Notes: generated by a model from the letters alone, not told the origin. Numbered from the stretch's first letter, positions 51,672 to 61,250 are shown. The stretch is DNA of 64,000 nt from Thermococcus sp. CX2 (GCF_012027555.1 NZ_SNUQ01000002.1:1-64000); one strand, 5' to 3'. Made by a program: numbers and translations.

Positions 51672-53108
51672 ATGCGCCTTAAAGAACATCCTGTTCTCCG
51701 CTTTGAGCGTGGCAGAGAGGTCACGATATATTTTGATGGCCAACCGATCAAGGCCTACGAGGGCGAAACCATTGCAACCGCTCTGCACGCCGCTGGAATA
51801 AGGATACTGAACTATTCGGCAAATAATCAACGTCCCAGGGGGCTTTTCTGCGCTATAGGAAAGTGTTCCTCCTGTCTAATGGTCGTAAATGGAATACCGA
51901 ACGTCAGGACGTGCATAACCCTTGTCGAGGACGGCATGGTCATTGAGCGCCAGAGGGGAAAAGCTGAACTCCCAAAAAACGCAAAGCCGCCAGAGTGGAA
52001 GGACGCCAAGGTCGTGAAGGCAGACATCGTCATCATCGGAGGGGGGCCAGCCGGACTGATGGCGGCAATCCATGCGGCCGATGCCGGTGCCAAAGTTATC
52101 CTGCTTGAGGAGAATCCAATGCTCGGCGGCCAGCTGGTCAAGCAGACCCACAAGTTCTTTGGCAAGAGAGAGCAGTTCGCTGGCGTTAGGGGTGTCGAGA
52201 TAGCGAAGATTCTGGAGGACGAAATCAGGAAGAGGGAGAACGTCGAGATATTCTTAGAAACCTCTGCCATCGGCATCTTTCAGGAAGGAGACGAAAAGCT
52301 CGTTCTGGGTGTCAAAAACAACCGCGAGCTGATCGAGTTCCATGGAAAAGCGGTTATAGTGGCAACCGGCGCTATGGAGAAGATGATACCCTTCGAGAAC
52401 AACGATTTGCCCGGAATCTACGGGGCCGGAGCTATTCAGACGCTGATGAACACCTACGGTGTGAAGCCGGGCGATAGGGTTCTCATTGTCGGAGCAGGCA
52501 ACGTCGGACTTATCTTGGCCTACCAACTCGTCCAAGCGGGCGTTGATGTTGCCGCGATAGTCGAGGCGATGCCCAAAGTCGGAGGCTACTTCGTCCACGC
52601 GGCCAAGGTCAGGCGCCTGGGAATCCCGATACTCACGAGACACACGATTCTGAGAGCCGAAGGGAAGGAAAAAGTCGAGAGAGCTGTAGTTGCCCAGCTC
52701 GACGAGAACTGGAACGTTATTCCGGGAACGGAGAAGACCTTCGAGGTCGACGTCATAGCCCTTGCCGTAGGATTGAGGCCAAGCATAGAACTCCTCCACC
52801 AGGCCGGCTGTCAGATAAGGTACATCAGAGAGCTCAGCGGTCACGTCGCTGTAAGGGACGAGTGGATGGAAACGACCGTGAGGGGAATCTTCGTGGCTGG
52901 AGATTCCGCAGGAATAGAGGAAGCGACGACAGCTATGCTCGAAGGCAAGATAGCAGGGATAGCAGCCGCGCTTAGACTTGGCATAGCCGACGAGGGCTGG
53001 CTGAAAGAGCTTGAAAAAGCGCAAAAGGATCTGGAGGAGTTCAGAAGCGGGCCCTTCGGAAGACACGTGCTTGAGGGAATAAAGAAGGCTCTGGTGGTGA
53101 GAGAATGA
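51672..53108 (+). CDS. pdhA: Dye-linked L-proline dehydrogenase alpha subunit (PdhA-like)
   Basis: A 478-residue FAD protein. The N-terminal 90 residues hold a [2Fe-2S] motif in FCAIGKCSSCLMVVNGIP and VRTCITLVEDG, as in the N-terminal part of sarcosine oxidase alpha-like proteins. The FAD site is VKADIVIIGGGPAGLMAAIH with a distal GDSAGIEEAT, and a second nucleotide loop is VLIVGAGNVGLILAYQ. It matches the larger subunit of the Thermococcus PDH1 complex (about 54 kDa). It overlaps the next gene by 4 nt. The four genes together oxidise L-proline and pass electrons to an acceptor. Confidence 0.9.
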   Translation: MRLKEHPVLRFERGREVTIYFDGQPIKAYEGETIATALHAAGIRILNYSANNQRPRGLFCAIGKCSSCLMVVNGIPNVRTCITLVEDGMVIERQRGKAELPKNAKPPEWKDAKVVKADIVIIGGGPAGLMAAIHAADAGAKVILLEENPMLGGQLVKQTHKFFGKREQFAGVRGVEIAKILEDEIRKRENVEIFLETSAIGIFQEGDEKLVLGVKNNRELIEFHGKAVIVATGAMEKMIPFENNDLPGIYGAGAIQTLMNTYGVKPGDRVLIVGAGNVGLILAYQLVQAGVDVAAIVEAMPKVGGYFVHAAKVRRLGIPILTRHTILRAEGKEKVERAVVAQLDENWNVIPGTEKTFEVDVIALAVGLRPSIELLHQAGCQIRYIRELSGHVAVRDEWMETTVRGIFVAGDSAGIEEATTAMLEGKIAGIAAALRLGIADEGWLKELEKAQKDLEEFRSGPFGRHVLEGIKKALVVRE

Positions 53109-53623
53109 GCGAGATGCCCAACTACCTGCGAGAGGGATACATCACTCCCGAGGAGCTCTTCGAAATAATTCCAAGGCCGAGCGAGGAGCGTCTAAGAAAA
53201 AGACCAGTTGCCGTCCCCGAATGCCCACAGGAGATACCCTGCGCTCCCTGTAGAGAGATATGCCCCACCGGGGCGATAAGCATGCCCACGCCGAACGATT
53301 TGCCGATAGTTGACTACGAGAAGTGCATAGGCTGCTCCCTCTGTGTTCAGATATGCCCTGGGCTGGCATTCTTCATGATACACTACGTTGGCGATAAGGC
53401 GAGGATAACGATGCCTCACGAGCTTCTGCTCCTTCCAGAGCGGGGCGAGGAGGTCATTCTCCTCAATCGCGTCGGAGAGCCTGTTGGTAAGGGAAAAGTT
53501 CTCACGGTAGTCCCGAGGGAGAAGAGCAGGGGAGACACCCCGATAATCACCGTGGAGATTCCCACAGAGCTCGCCTGGGAAGTGAGGGCCGTCCGGGTTG
53601 AGAGAGGTGGTAATAATGACTGA
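53105..53623 (+). CDS. pdhF: PDH ferredoxin-like subunit (gamma; PdhF-like)
   Basis: A 172-residue iron-sulfur protein. It has two [4Fe-4S] binding segments: CPQEIPCAPCREICPTG and CIGCSLCVQICPGLAFF. The C-terminal 80 residues (GDKARITMPHELLLLPERGE ... EVRAVRVERGGNN) are beta-rich, typical for this PDH subunit. Size of about 19 kDa fits the gamma subunit. Both overlaps (4 nt with pdhA and 8 nt with pdhX) point to tight cotranslation. Confidence 0.88.
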   Translation: MSEMPNYLREGYITPEELFEIIPRPSEERLRKRPVAVPECPQEIPCAPCREICPTGAISMPTPNDLPIVDYEKCIGCSLCVQICPGLAFFMIHYVGDKARITMPHELLLLPERGEEVILLNRVGEPVGKGKVLTVVPREKSRGDTPIITVEIPTELAWEVRAVRVERGGNND

Positions 53624-53891
53624 CGGTCAGAGAATAGTCTGCCGCTGTAACGATGTAACCGTTGAGGACGTGGAGAGGCTTATAGACTCTGGCATCACCG
53701 ACATCGAGGAAATAAAGCGCCTCCTCAGGATAGGCATGGGGCCATGCCAGGGGAGGACGTGCATCCCGATAGTAATCTCCATCCTCGCAAGGAAGACTGG
53801 AAAGAAGCCCGAGGATATACCCCTCCCTAACACCAGGGTGCCGATAATGCCAGTTCGCGTCGAAGTTCTCGTGGGTGGTGACGATGAGTAA
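53616..53891 (+). CDS. pdhX: PDH BFD-like [2Fe-2S] subunit (delta; PdhX-like)
   Basis: A 91-residue small protein with a bacterioferritin-associated-ferredoxin-type fold. Cluster ligands are IVCRCNDVTVEDVERLID (CxC) and GMGPCQGRTCIPIVISIL (CxxxxC). Length and motifs fit the roughly 10-kDa delta subunit. ATG 53616 lies in the end of pdhF and follows GGTGGTAATA. An in-frame ATG at 53598 gives a slightly longer form but sits before the ribosome binding site. Confidence 0.88.
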   Translation: MTDGQRIVCRCNDVTVEDVERLIDSGITDIEEIKRLLRIGMGPCQGRTCIPIVISILARKTGKKPEDIPLPNTRVPIMPVRVEVLVGGDDE

Positions 53892-55050
53892 GGTAGCGGT
53901 AATCGGCGGCGGGATAATCGGAGTTGCTACGGCCTACGAGCTGGCGAAGCTCGGCGTGGACGTTATACTCTTCGAGAAGAACTACTTCGGCTCTGGCTCC
54001 ACCTTCCGATGTGCAACCGGTATAAGGGCACAGTTCACCGATGAGGCGAACATAAGGCTCATGAAGTACTCCATCGAACGCTGGGAGAAGCTTGGAGAGG
54101 AACTCGAAGCGGAGATAGGGTTCAGGCACTCGGGATACCTCTTCCTAGCCACGAGCGAGGAGGAGGTCGAAGCCTTCAAAAACAACATCCGGCTCCAGAA
54201 CCGCTTCGGCGTCCCCACGAGGCTCATAGACATGGACGAGGCCAGAGAAATCGTTCCCATCCTGAACACCGAGCCGTTCTTGGCCGGGGCCTGGAACCCC
54301 ATGGATGGTAAAGCAAATCCCTTCAAGACGCTCTTCGCGTATCTGGCCAAGGCCAAGGAGCTGGGCGTCGATGCCAGGGAGCACACCGAGGTAATCGGAA
54401 TAGAGCGCGAAGGTGATGAGGCTAAGGCGGTTAAGTTCAGAAGCAACGGGAAGGTTGAGAGTGTTAAGGTCGATGCGGTTCTAAACGCGGCCAACGCCTG
54501 GGCGCCGCTGATTAACGAGATGGCAGGACTTAAGAAGGACCTGATCCCGATAACCCCTTACAAACACCAGCTCGTGAAGACCGAGCCTCTTAAGGAAGGC
54601 CAGGTCGAGCCGCTCGTCTGCCCACCGAGCTGGAACGACAGCTACGTTATTCAAGACGGCGAGGACGGCGGAATAATCTGCGGCTCGGGAATAGAGCACG
54701 AGGCCAAAAGTCTGGACGACTACGAGCCAACCTACGATTTCCTGAGGGGCGTGCTGAGATACGCAGTGAAGATAATCCCGGCCATCCGCCACGCACACAT
54801 CGTCCGCCAGTGGGCAGGTTTTTACGCCAAAACCCCCGACAAGAACCCTGCCATCGGAAAGCTCCTCGAGAACTTCTACATCGCTGCCGGCTTCAGCGGG
54901 CACGGCTTCATGATGGCTCCCGCCGTTGCCCAGGCGATGGCGGAGTTAATAGCGGAGGGAAGGAGCAGGGTTCCGCTCGACTGGGAGTGGTACGACCCCT
55001 ACCGCTTCGAGAGGGGGGAGCTGAGGAGCTCGGCCTTCCAGATAGGCTGA
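53884..55050 (+). CDS. pdhB: Dye-linked L-proline dehydrogenase beta (catalytic) subunit
   Basis: A 388-residue FAD oxidoreductase of the DAO/glycine oxidase family. SKVAVIGGGIIGVATAYELA is the dinucleotide fold, followed by GSGSTFRCATGIRAQFTDEA and IRLMKYSIERWEKLGEELEA. Near the end IAAGFSGHGFMMAPAVAQAM closes the FAD site, and HIVRQWAGFYAKTPDKNPAI is a DAO-family hallmark. ATG 53884 follows GGTGGTGA and overlaps the end of pdhX. The 43-kDa size fits the beta subunit that oxidises L-proline. Confidence 0.9.
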   Translation: MSKVAVIGGGIIGVATAYELAKLGVDVILFEKNYFGSGSTFRCATGIRAQFTDEANIRLMKYSIERWEKLGEELEAEIGFRHSGYLFLATSEEEVEAFKNNIRLQNRFGVPTRLIDMDEAREIVPILNTEPFLAGAWNPMDGKANPFKTLFAYLAKAKELGVDAREHTEVIGIEREGDEAKAVKFRSNGKVESVKVDAVLNAANAWAPLINEMAGLKKDLIPITPYKHQLVKTEPLKEGQVEPLVCPPSWNDSYVIQDGEDGGIICGSGIEHEAKSLDDYEPTYDFLRGVLRYAVKIIPAIRHAHIVRQWAGFYAKTPDKNPAIGKLLENFYIAAGFSGHGFMMAPAVAQAMAELIAEGRSRVPLDWEWYDPYRFERGELRSSAFQIG

Positions 55051-55126
55051 CATATTCCAAAAGTTTGCTAAATATTCTTTTGTTTTTTACACAATGTAAT
55101 GCATGTTATTCGGGGATAAGGGCAAA

Positions 55127-55134
55127 ATTTAAAT
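55127..55134 (+). promoter_or_regulatory. TATA box of the KamA-family gene
   Basis: ATTTAAAT, preceded by a GGCAAA BRE-like stretch, predicts transcription start near 55155, the start of a perfect palindrome. Confidence 0.6.
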
Positions 55135-55153
55135 AGGCCTTCTTAGAATTAAC

Positions 55154-55167
55154 GCCCGTATACGGGC
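55154..55167. promoter_or_regulatory. 14-bp perfect palindrome at the predicted start of the KamA-family transcript
   Basis: GCCCGTATACGGGC is fully symmetric. It lies 20-33 bp after the TATA box, where a bound repressor would block the polymerase. It could instead form a hairpin at the 5' end of the mRNA. Confidence 0.6.
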
Positions 55168-55212
55168 TTTAGTGCCTCTTTCTGTCCTCTTAAAAGTCTA
55201 GAGGTGATTACC

Positions 55213-57123
55213 GTGATTAAGGTTGAGAGTGCCCTTTCGGCCTTTGGAGTTGAGGAGTCTCCATGGGGCCTTGAGCAGGGGGTGGGACACGGAGAATTCA
55301 TGAAAATATTTGAGCCACTGCCAGATATTGGCAGGATTCTTCAGGAGAGCAAAAGCCCAGAGGAAGCCAGAGAGAAACTTCTTGAGTTCGTTAGAGAGCT
55401 CAGATGGAAGTTCCGGAGTGGTAAAATCGAAGCCAACCCCATCGACAGGTGGCTCGCCGTCTACGCCTGCGACGTCTTCGAGAACATACTCTCTCCGTAC
55501 AGCGAAAAAGCCGCTGGTTTTTCAACCCTGGAATACCTTTGGAAGGCCGCTAAGGGCGACGAAAAGACCCTGAGCGTTCTCACCAAGGGCTTCCTCGAGG
55601 AGTTCAGGCACCTCTTCCTTGCCATGTCTGGCAAGGCCAACTACTCCAAGGGATGGCTCGGGCCGAAGCTGGAAAAAGCCGGCATAGTTTCACCCGACTT
55701 CAGTAAGGTTCACGGCAGGGAAGCGGGGAAGCTGCGCTCAGACTACCTCGACAAGGTCTACGAATACATAAAGACCTGGCTGAACCGCTATCCGAGTGGC
55801 CTCGACGAGAGGATAATCAAGAAGAGGGAGGAGCAGAGGAAGCAGCTCCAGGAGTACTGGGGCATAGGCGATGAGGAGTGGTTCGACTACAGGTGGCAGT
55901 TCAGCCACGTCCTCAAGGGCAGGAAGGGCCTCGAAACCCTCAGGGAGCTCAACGAGCTCGGGATAGTAAAAATCCCGGAGGGTGACCTGGCGGAAGTCGA
56001 GAAGGCAGTCAAGTATCGCATCCCCTGGGGAATAACGCCCTACTACCTCAACCTCTGGGACTTCGAGGAGCCCTACAAGGAGGACAGACACGTCAGGAGG
56101 CAGGTGATGCCGCCCAAGTGGTACATGGACAACATGATACTCCACCGCGAGGACAGGGAGTACGCCTTCGACTTCATGGGCGAGCACGACACCTCTCCGA
56201 TAGACCTCGTCACGAGGAGGTACGTGATGATAGCGATCCTCAAGGCCTTCGACACCTGTCCGCAGATATGCGTCTACTGTCAGAGGAACTGGGAAGTCCT
56301 TGAGCCATTCATGGCCGGCTCCTTCCCGGGCTGGGACAAGATAGAGAAGGCCATAGAGTGGTTCGGCGAGCGCGAGTCGATGATAGACGTGCTCATAACC
56401 GGAGGAGACCCCTTCGCCCTGAGCAACAAGATCATAGACAAGATGATGTCCCGCCTGAGCGAGTTCGACCACGTCATTAACATCCGCTGGGGAACAAGGA
56501 TTCCAGTGACCGTTCCAATGCGCATAACTGAGGAGCTGGCCGAGATACTCGGATCATACATCGAGCCAGGCAAGAGGAACGTGGCCGTCTCGACCCACGT
56601 TGAGACTGCCTACGAAGTAACGCCCGAGATGGCCAAGGCAGCCTACAACCTCAGGAGGCAGGGCATCTACATCTACAACCAGCTGGTCTACCAGAGAAAC
56701 GTCAGCAGGCGCTTCGAGAACGTCGCGCTGAGGATAGCCCTCAAGAAGATTGGCATCGACCCCTACTACACCTTCTATCCAAAGGGCAAGACCGAGCAGA
56801 GGGACTATCTCGTGCCGATAGCGAGGGTCGTCCAGGAGAGAAAGGAGGAGGCGAGGCTCTTACCGGGCCAGTTCAGGACGGACGAGCCGATATTCAACGT
56901 GCCGAGGATGGGCAAGAACCACCTGAGGGCCTGGCAGGACAGGGAGCTCATAGCCATAAAGCCCGACGGAAGCAGGGTGTACCTCTTCCACCCGTGGGAG
57001 AAGGGCATCAGCGAGACGAAGCTTTACACCTACACGGACGTCCCGATAGAGGAGTACCTCCGCTACCTGGAGAGCATCGGGGAGAAGAGGGAGGACTACG
57101 AGACCATCTGGTACTACTACTGA
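55213..57123 (+). CDS. KamA-family radical SAM aminomutase-like protein
   Basis: A 636-residue protein, about 220 longer than typical lysine 2,3-aminomutase. The cluster motif is TCPQICVYCQRNWEVLEPFM with Cys349, Cys353 and Cys356 (CxxxCxxC). The SAM and PLP region contains VLITGGDPFALSNKIIDKMM and VAVSTHVETAYEVTPEM, then YIYNQLVYQRNVSRRFENVA and GIDPYYTFYPKGKTEQRDYL. The N-terminal 250 residues are mainly helical without known motifs. The start is GTG 55213, four bases after GAGGTGAT. The substrate is unknown; lysine or glutamate 2,3-aminomutase activity is possible. Confidence 0.85.
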   Translation: MIKVESALSAFGVEESPWGLEQGVGHGEFMKIFEPLPDIGRILQESKSPEEAREKLLEFVRELRWKFRSGKIEANPIDRWLAVYACDVFENILSPYSEKAAGFSTLEYLWKAAKGDEKTLSVLTKGFLEEFRHLFLAMSGKANYSKGWLGPKLEKAGIVSPDFSKVHGREAGKLRSDYLDKVYEYIKTWLNRYPSGLDERIIKKREEQRKQLQEYWGIGDEEWFDYRWQFSHVLKGRKGLETLRELNELGIVKIPEGDLAEVEKAVKYRIPWGITPYYLNLWDFEEPYKEDRHVRRQVMPPKWYMDNMILHREDREYAFDFMGEHDTSPIDLVTRRYVMIAILKAFDTCPQICVYCQRNWEVLEPFMAGSFPGWDKIEKAIEWFGERESMIDVLITGGDPFALSNKIIDKMMSRLSEFDHVINIRWGTRIPVTVPMRITEELAEILGSYIEPGKRNVAVSTHVETAYEVTPEMAKAAYNLRRQGIYIYNQLVYQRNVSRRFENVALRIALKKIGIDPYYTFYPKGKTEQRDYLVPIARVVQERKEEARLLPGQFRTDEPIFNVPRMGKNHLRAWQDRELIAIKPDGSRVYLFHPWEKGISETKLYTYTDVPIEEYLRYLESIGEKREDYETIWYYY

Positions 57124-57876
<753 letters not shown>

Positions 57877-57950
57877 TTTCTTACATCATTTGTTAAGGCG
57901 TTTGAATAAGGGCACCGTCCCGGTCATAGCTCGCAAATGGATGCGCTAAC

Positions 57951-57963
57951 TAACCTTCGGTTA
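57951..57963. promoter_or_regulatory. Inverted repeat TAACC-TTC-GGTTA upstream of the CoADR/NADH oxidase gene
   Basis: A 13-bp inverted repeat ends 8 bp before the TATA-like TTTTTATAT (57972-57980), the zone where activators bind. It does not match the recalled SurR box (GTT-N3-AAC). Confidence 0.35.
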
Positions 57964-58011
57964 AGGGCAGATTTTTATATCCCTCCTTCCTCTTTTTCTC
58001 CGGTGGTACCT

Positions 58012-59331
58012 ATGAAAATCGTTGTCATCGGTTCTGGCACAGCGGGGAGCAACTTCGCCCTCTTCATGAGGAAGCTCGACAGGAAAGCTGAGATAACCGT
58101 TATCGGAAAGGAGGAGACGATGCAGTACTCTCCGTGCGCGCTCCCCCACGTGATAAGCGGCACGATAGAGAAGCCCGAGGATGTTATAGTCTTCCCGAAC
58201 GAGTTCTACGAGAAGCAGAAAATAACCCTCATGCTCGGCACCGAGGCCAAGGAGATAGATAGGGAGCGGAAGGTTGTCATTACAGACAAGGGCGAAGTTC
58301 CCTACGATAAGCTCGTTCTGGCTGTAGGCTCAAAGGCCTTCGTTCCGCCGATCAAGGGCGTCGAGAACGAAGGAGTTTTCACGCTCAAGAGCCTCGACGA
58401 CGTGAGGAAGATAAAGGCCTACATAGCCGAGAGAAAGCCGAAGAAGGCCGTCGTCATCGGTGCTGGCCTGATCGGTCTTGAAGGTGCCGAGGCCTTCGCA
58501 AAGCTCGGCATGGAGGTCCTCGTCGTCGAGCTGCTGGACAGGCTTCTGCCCACGATGCTGGACAAGGATACCGCCAAGCTCGTTCAAACGGAGATGGAGA
58601 GGCACGGCGTTTCCTTCCGCTTCGGCGTCGGTGTGAGCGAGATAATCGGAAGCCCGGTCGAGGCGGTTAAGATAGGCGATGAGGAAGTCGAGGCTGATCT
58701 GGTTCTCGTCGCCACCGGTGTGAGGGCCAACGTTGACCTCGCCAAGGCGGCAGGACTTGAGGTGAACCGCGGAATAGTCGTCAACGAGCACCTCCAGACG
58801 AGCGACCCGGACATATACGCGATAGGCGACTGTGCGGAAGTTATTGACGCCGTTACCGGACAGAGAATCCTCAGCCAGCTCGGAACGAGCGCCGTTAGAA
58901 TGGCCAAGGTTGCCGCCGAGCACATAGCAGGAAAGGACGTCTCCTTCAGGCCGGTCTTCAACACGGCAATAACCGAGCTCTTCGGCCTTGAGATTGGCAC
59001 CTTCGGCATAACGGAGGATAGGGCGAAGAAAGAGGGCGTTGAAATAGCCGTCGGTAAGTTCAAGGGCTCCACCAAGCCCGAGTACTACCCCGGCGGCAAG
59101 CCGATAACAGTTAAGGTCATCTTCAGGAAAGACGACAGGAAGCTCATCGGCGCGCAGATAGTCGGCGGCGAGCGCGTCTGGGGCAGGATAATGACCCTCT
59201 CCGCGTTGGCACAGAAGGGCGCAACGGTTGATGACGTCGTTTACCTCGAAACGGCTTACGCCCCGCCGATAAGCCCGACGATAGATCCGATAAGCGTTGC
59301 GGCCGAGATGGCTTTGAGAAAGCTCAGGTGA
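58012..59331 (+). CDS. CoA-disulfide reductase / NADH oxidase-like flavoprotein
   Basis: A 439-residue pyridine nucleotide-disulfide oxidoreductase with FAD (KIVVIGSGTAGSNFALFMRK) and NAD(P)H (KKAVVIGAGLIGLEGAEAFA) folds. The single active Cys is in TMQYSPCALPHVISG (SPCALP) about 45 residues in, as in CoA-disulfide reductase, NADH oxidase and NAD(P)H sulfur oxidoreductase of Thermococcales. The TPDPDIYA-like QTSDPDIYAIGDCAEVID binds FAD, and the C-terminal ETAYAPPISPTIDPISVAAE is family-typical. Physiological role (thiol or sulfur reduction, or oxygen defence) is not resolved. ATG 58012 follows GGTGGTACCT. Confidence 0.92.
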   Translation: MKIVVIGSGTAGSNFALFMRKLDRKAEITVIGKEETMQYSPCALPHVISGTIEKPEDVIVFPNEFYEKQKITLMLGTEAKEIDRERKVVITDKGEVPYDKLVLAVGSKAFVPPIKGVENEGVFTLKSLDDVRKIKAYIAERKPKKAVVIGAGLIGLEGAEAFAKLGMEVLVVELLDRLLPTMLDKDTAKLVQTEMERHGVSFRFGVGVSEIIGSPVEAVKIGDEEVEADLVLVATGVRANVDLAKAAGLEVNRGIVVNEHLQTSDPDIYAIGDCAEVIDAVTGQRILSQLGTSAVRMAKVAAEHIAGKDVSFRPVFNTAITELFGLEIGTFGITEDRAKKEGVEIAVGKFKGSTKPEYYPGGKPITVKVIFRKDDRKLIGAQIVGGERVWGRIMTLSALAQKGATVDDVVYLETAYAPPISPTIDPISVAAEMALRKLR

Positions 59332-59430
59332 GCCCTTTTCTTTTCTATATCCCTCGTGAGACCAATCGAGACGGCCACTGCGGGCAAACTTTAAGTCCTC
59401 CCAGGTTGAACCACATCCTTAGGTGATACC

Positions 59431-61167
59431 ATGAAAGTGAGCGAGAAGGACAGGGTGCTGCTCGGGATAGGAACTGGAGTTCTGCTGGCATCGAGTTTGA
59501 GGGTTTTCGTCGCTGGCGCTTACTCGAGTCTGGAGAAGACCTTCTTCTATGGTGCCAACTTTCCCTCGGCGCTGGGGATAGTCCTCTTCGTAATCGCAGC
59601 GTTCTTAGTGGGTAAGATAAGCAGGAAGGCAGGAGCAGCGGTGATGGTCGCTTACGCTCTAGCGTCGCTCCTCACGGATGCAACGGAATACACCCACCTC
59701 ATAGCAGCTCTGGCCATTCCAGTAGCCCTCGCGCTCGTCAAGGAACTGGACGTTAAATACCTCGCAATCGGCCTCGTGGCGGATTTGAGCTTAAGGGTTC
59801 TTGCCGTCGGCGGTGAGCCGATAGACTTCCTCCACACAAGGGTCCTCCTGGCGGTTCTGGTGCTCCTCGGAGCCTTTGCGCTCTGGAAGGAAGCGGGAAC
59901 ACTCAAAAAGCCTGGCTTCGGCCTTTACGCCTTCGCGGCCCTAATCGAGCTTGGCCTAATCTATCCCAACGCTGTCCTGAGGTATTCCGGGGTTACCGTC
60001 TATTACCTTCCCCAGTTCGTTGCCCACTCCTTCGTGATTGCTCTGGCAATTCTCGCTGGACCCTACCTGGCCAAGAAGCCGGGCATCGCATCGCTCCTCC
60101 TGGTTCTGGGCGCGGCGGCGCTCTTCGTTAAACCGCTCGGCCTCCTCGGCCTCCCGCTCGCGCTGGCCTCTTCGATGGCACTCCTTGAGAACGCCAAGGG
60201 AAGCCGCTTCGGAGTAATAGGCTCGGTTTACCTCTTCCTCGTGGCAACCTTGGCTTTGGGCGCCTACGTCGGCAGGGACATCGGCTTGCCCTTCATGGAG
60301 GACAACCTTGAAGCCCTAATTCTAGCCGCTTCCGTGATCTACGCCCTCGCGAGCTACGGTGGAAGTGCTGAGGTTAGGCTTCCAAACGCTAAAGAAATAG
60401 CGGGCTCGCTCCTCGGCCCCGCAGTGGTTTCGATAATAGTTCTCGCCCTCTTCAACGCAGGCCCGACTTACGTTGAGGCCAAGAAGGACGTCCTCATCTG
60501 GAGCTACAATGTCCACCAGGGCTTCGGGCCTTACCAAGGGGCGTTCAACGGCTACGAGCTGATTAGCCTCCTGAAGGAGCAGAAGCCTGATATCTGGGCG
60601 GCGCAGGAGGTCGTCGGTGGAATGATCGGCAACGGCTACCAGGACGTCCCGCTGATGATTTCAGCTTATCTTGGCTACGCCTACGAGTACAAGCCGGCCG
60701 TTGAAGGAACCTACGGCATAGCGGTCTTCTCGCACTGGCACATGAAGACGGAGAGTGAACTCAACCTCGAGAGCGTCGGACAGGCGAGGCCGGCTCAGAA
60801 GGTGACCATCGATGAGCTCGGATTAATCCTCGTCAACGTCCACATGGGGCTCTCACCTGAGGAAAGGGCGATGCAGGCGGAAGAGCTCCTCAAGTTCACG
60901 GAGAGTGAGCCGGTAGCCCAGATAATAGCAGGCGACACCAACGCCGAGCCGGATGAGAAGGCGATAGCCATACTCACGCGCGACTACTATGACGCCTTTG
61001 AGGAGAGGCCGCCTTACACCTTCAACTGGGGCAACATCGACATCGAAAACATCGACTACATCCTGCTCAAGAAGGACTGGCCGGCAAAGGTCAAAGACTA
61101 CGGATGCCTCTGCGATGTGGAAGTTTCCGACCACAGGCCCATATGGGCCATCATCGAGCTGCCGTGA
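59431..61167 (+). CDS. Membrane protein with C-terminal EEP (DNase I-like) phosphatase domain, Cwh43/PGAP2IP-like layout
   Basis: A 578-residue protein. Residues 1-340 contain about ten or more hydrophobic segments; residues 350-578 form an endonuclease/exonuclease/phosphatase fold: VLIWSYNVHQGFG, DIWAAQEVVGG, LILVNVHMGLSPEERAMQ, QIIAGDTNAEPDEKAIAI, IENIDYILLKKDW and VEVSDHRPIWAIIE provide the Asn, Glu, His, Asp-x-Asn and Asp-His residues. The N-terminal membrane part fused to an EEP domain resembles eukaryotic Cwh43/PGAP2IP, which acts on GPI lipids. Its archaeal substrate is unknown. GGTGATACC precedes the ATG. Confidence 0.85.
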   Translation: MKVSEKDRVLLGIGTGVLLASSLRVFVAGAYSSLEKTFFYGANFPSALGIVLFVIAAFLVGKISRKAGAAVMVAYALASLLTDATEYTHLIAALAIPVALALVKELDVKYLAIGLVADLSLRVLAVGGEPIDFLHTRVLLAVLVLLGAFALWKEAGTLKKPGFGLYAFAALIELGLIYPNAVLRYSGVTVYYLPQFVAHSFVIALAILAGPYLAKKPGIASLLLVLGAAALFVKPLGLLGLPLALASSMALLENAKGSRFGVIGSVYLFLVATLALGAYVGRDIGLPFMEDNLEALILAASVIYALASYGGSAEVRLPNAKEIAGSLLGPAVVSIIVLALFNAGPTYVEAKKDVLIWSYNVHQGFGPYQGAFNGYELISLLKEQKPDIWAAQEVVGGMIGNGYQDVPLMISAYLGYAYEYKPAVEGTYGIAVFSHWHMKTESELNLESVGQARPAQKVTIDELGLILVNVHMGLSPEERAMQAEELLKFTESEPVAQIIAGDTNAEPDEKAIAILTRDYYDAFEERPPYTFNWGNIDIENIDYILLKKDWPAKVKDYGCLCDVEVSDHRPIWAIIELP

Positions 61168-61250
61168 GGTTTTTACTCTTCCAACCTTTTTCGAAAATTG
61201 AACCACAACTCTTAAATTCCAAACCAGACGTATCTCTGTCCGGTGAAAAT

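Noticed and set aside
55738-56472. 244-codon minus-strand frame inside the KamA-family gene
   Set aside because: Same codon-bias effect; composition is unnatural (rich in Val, Leu, Glu, Pro) and no start signal exists.
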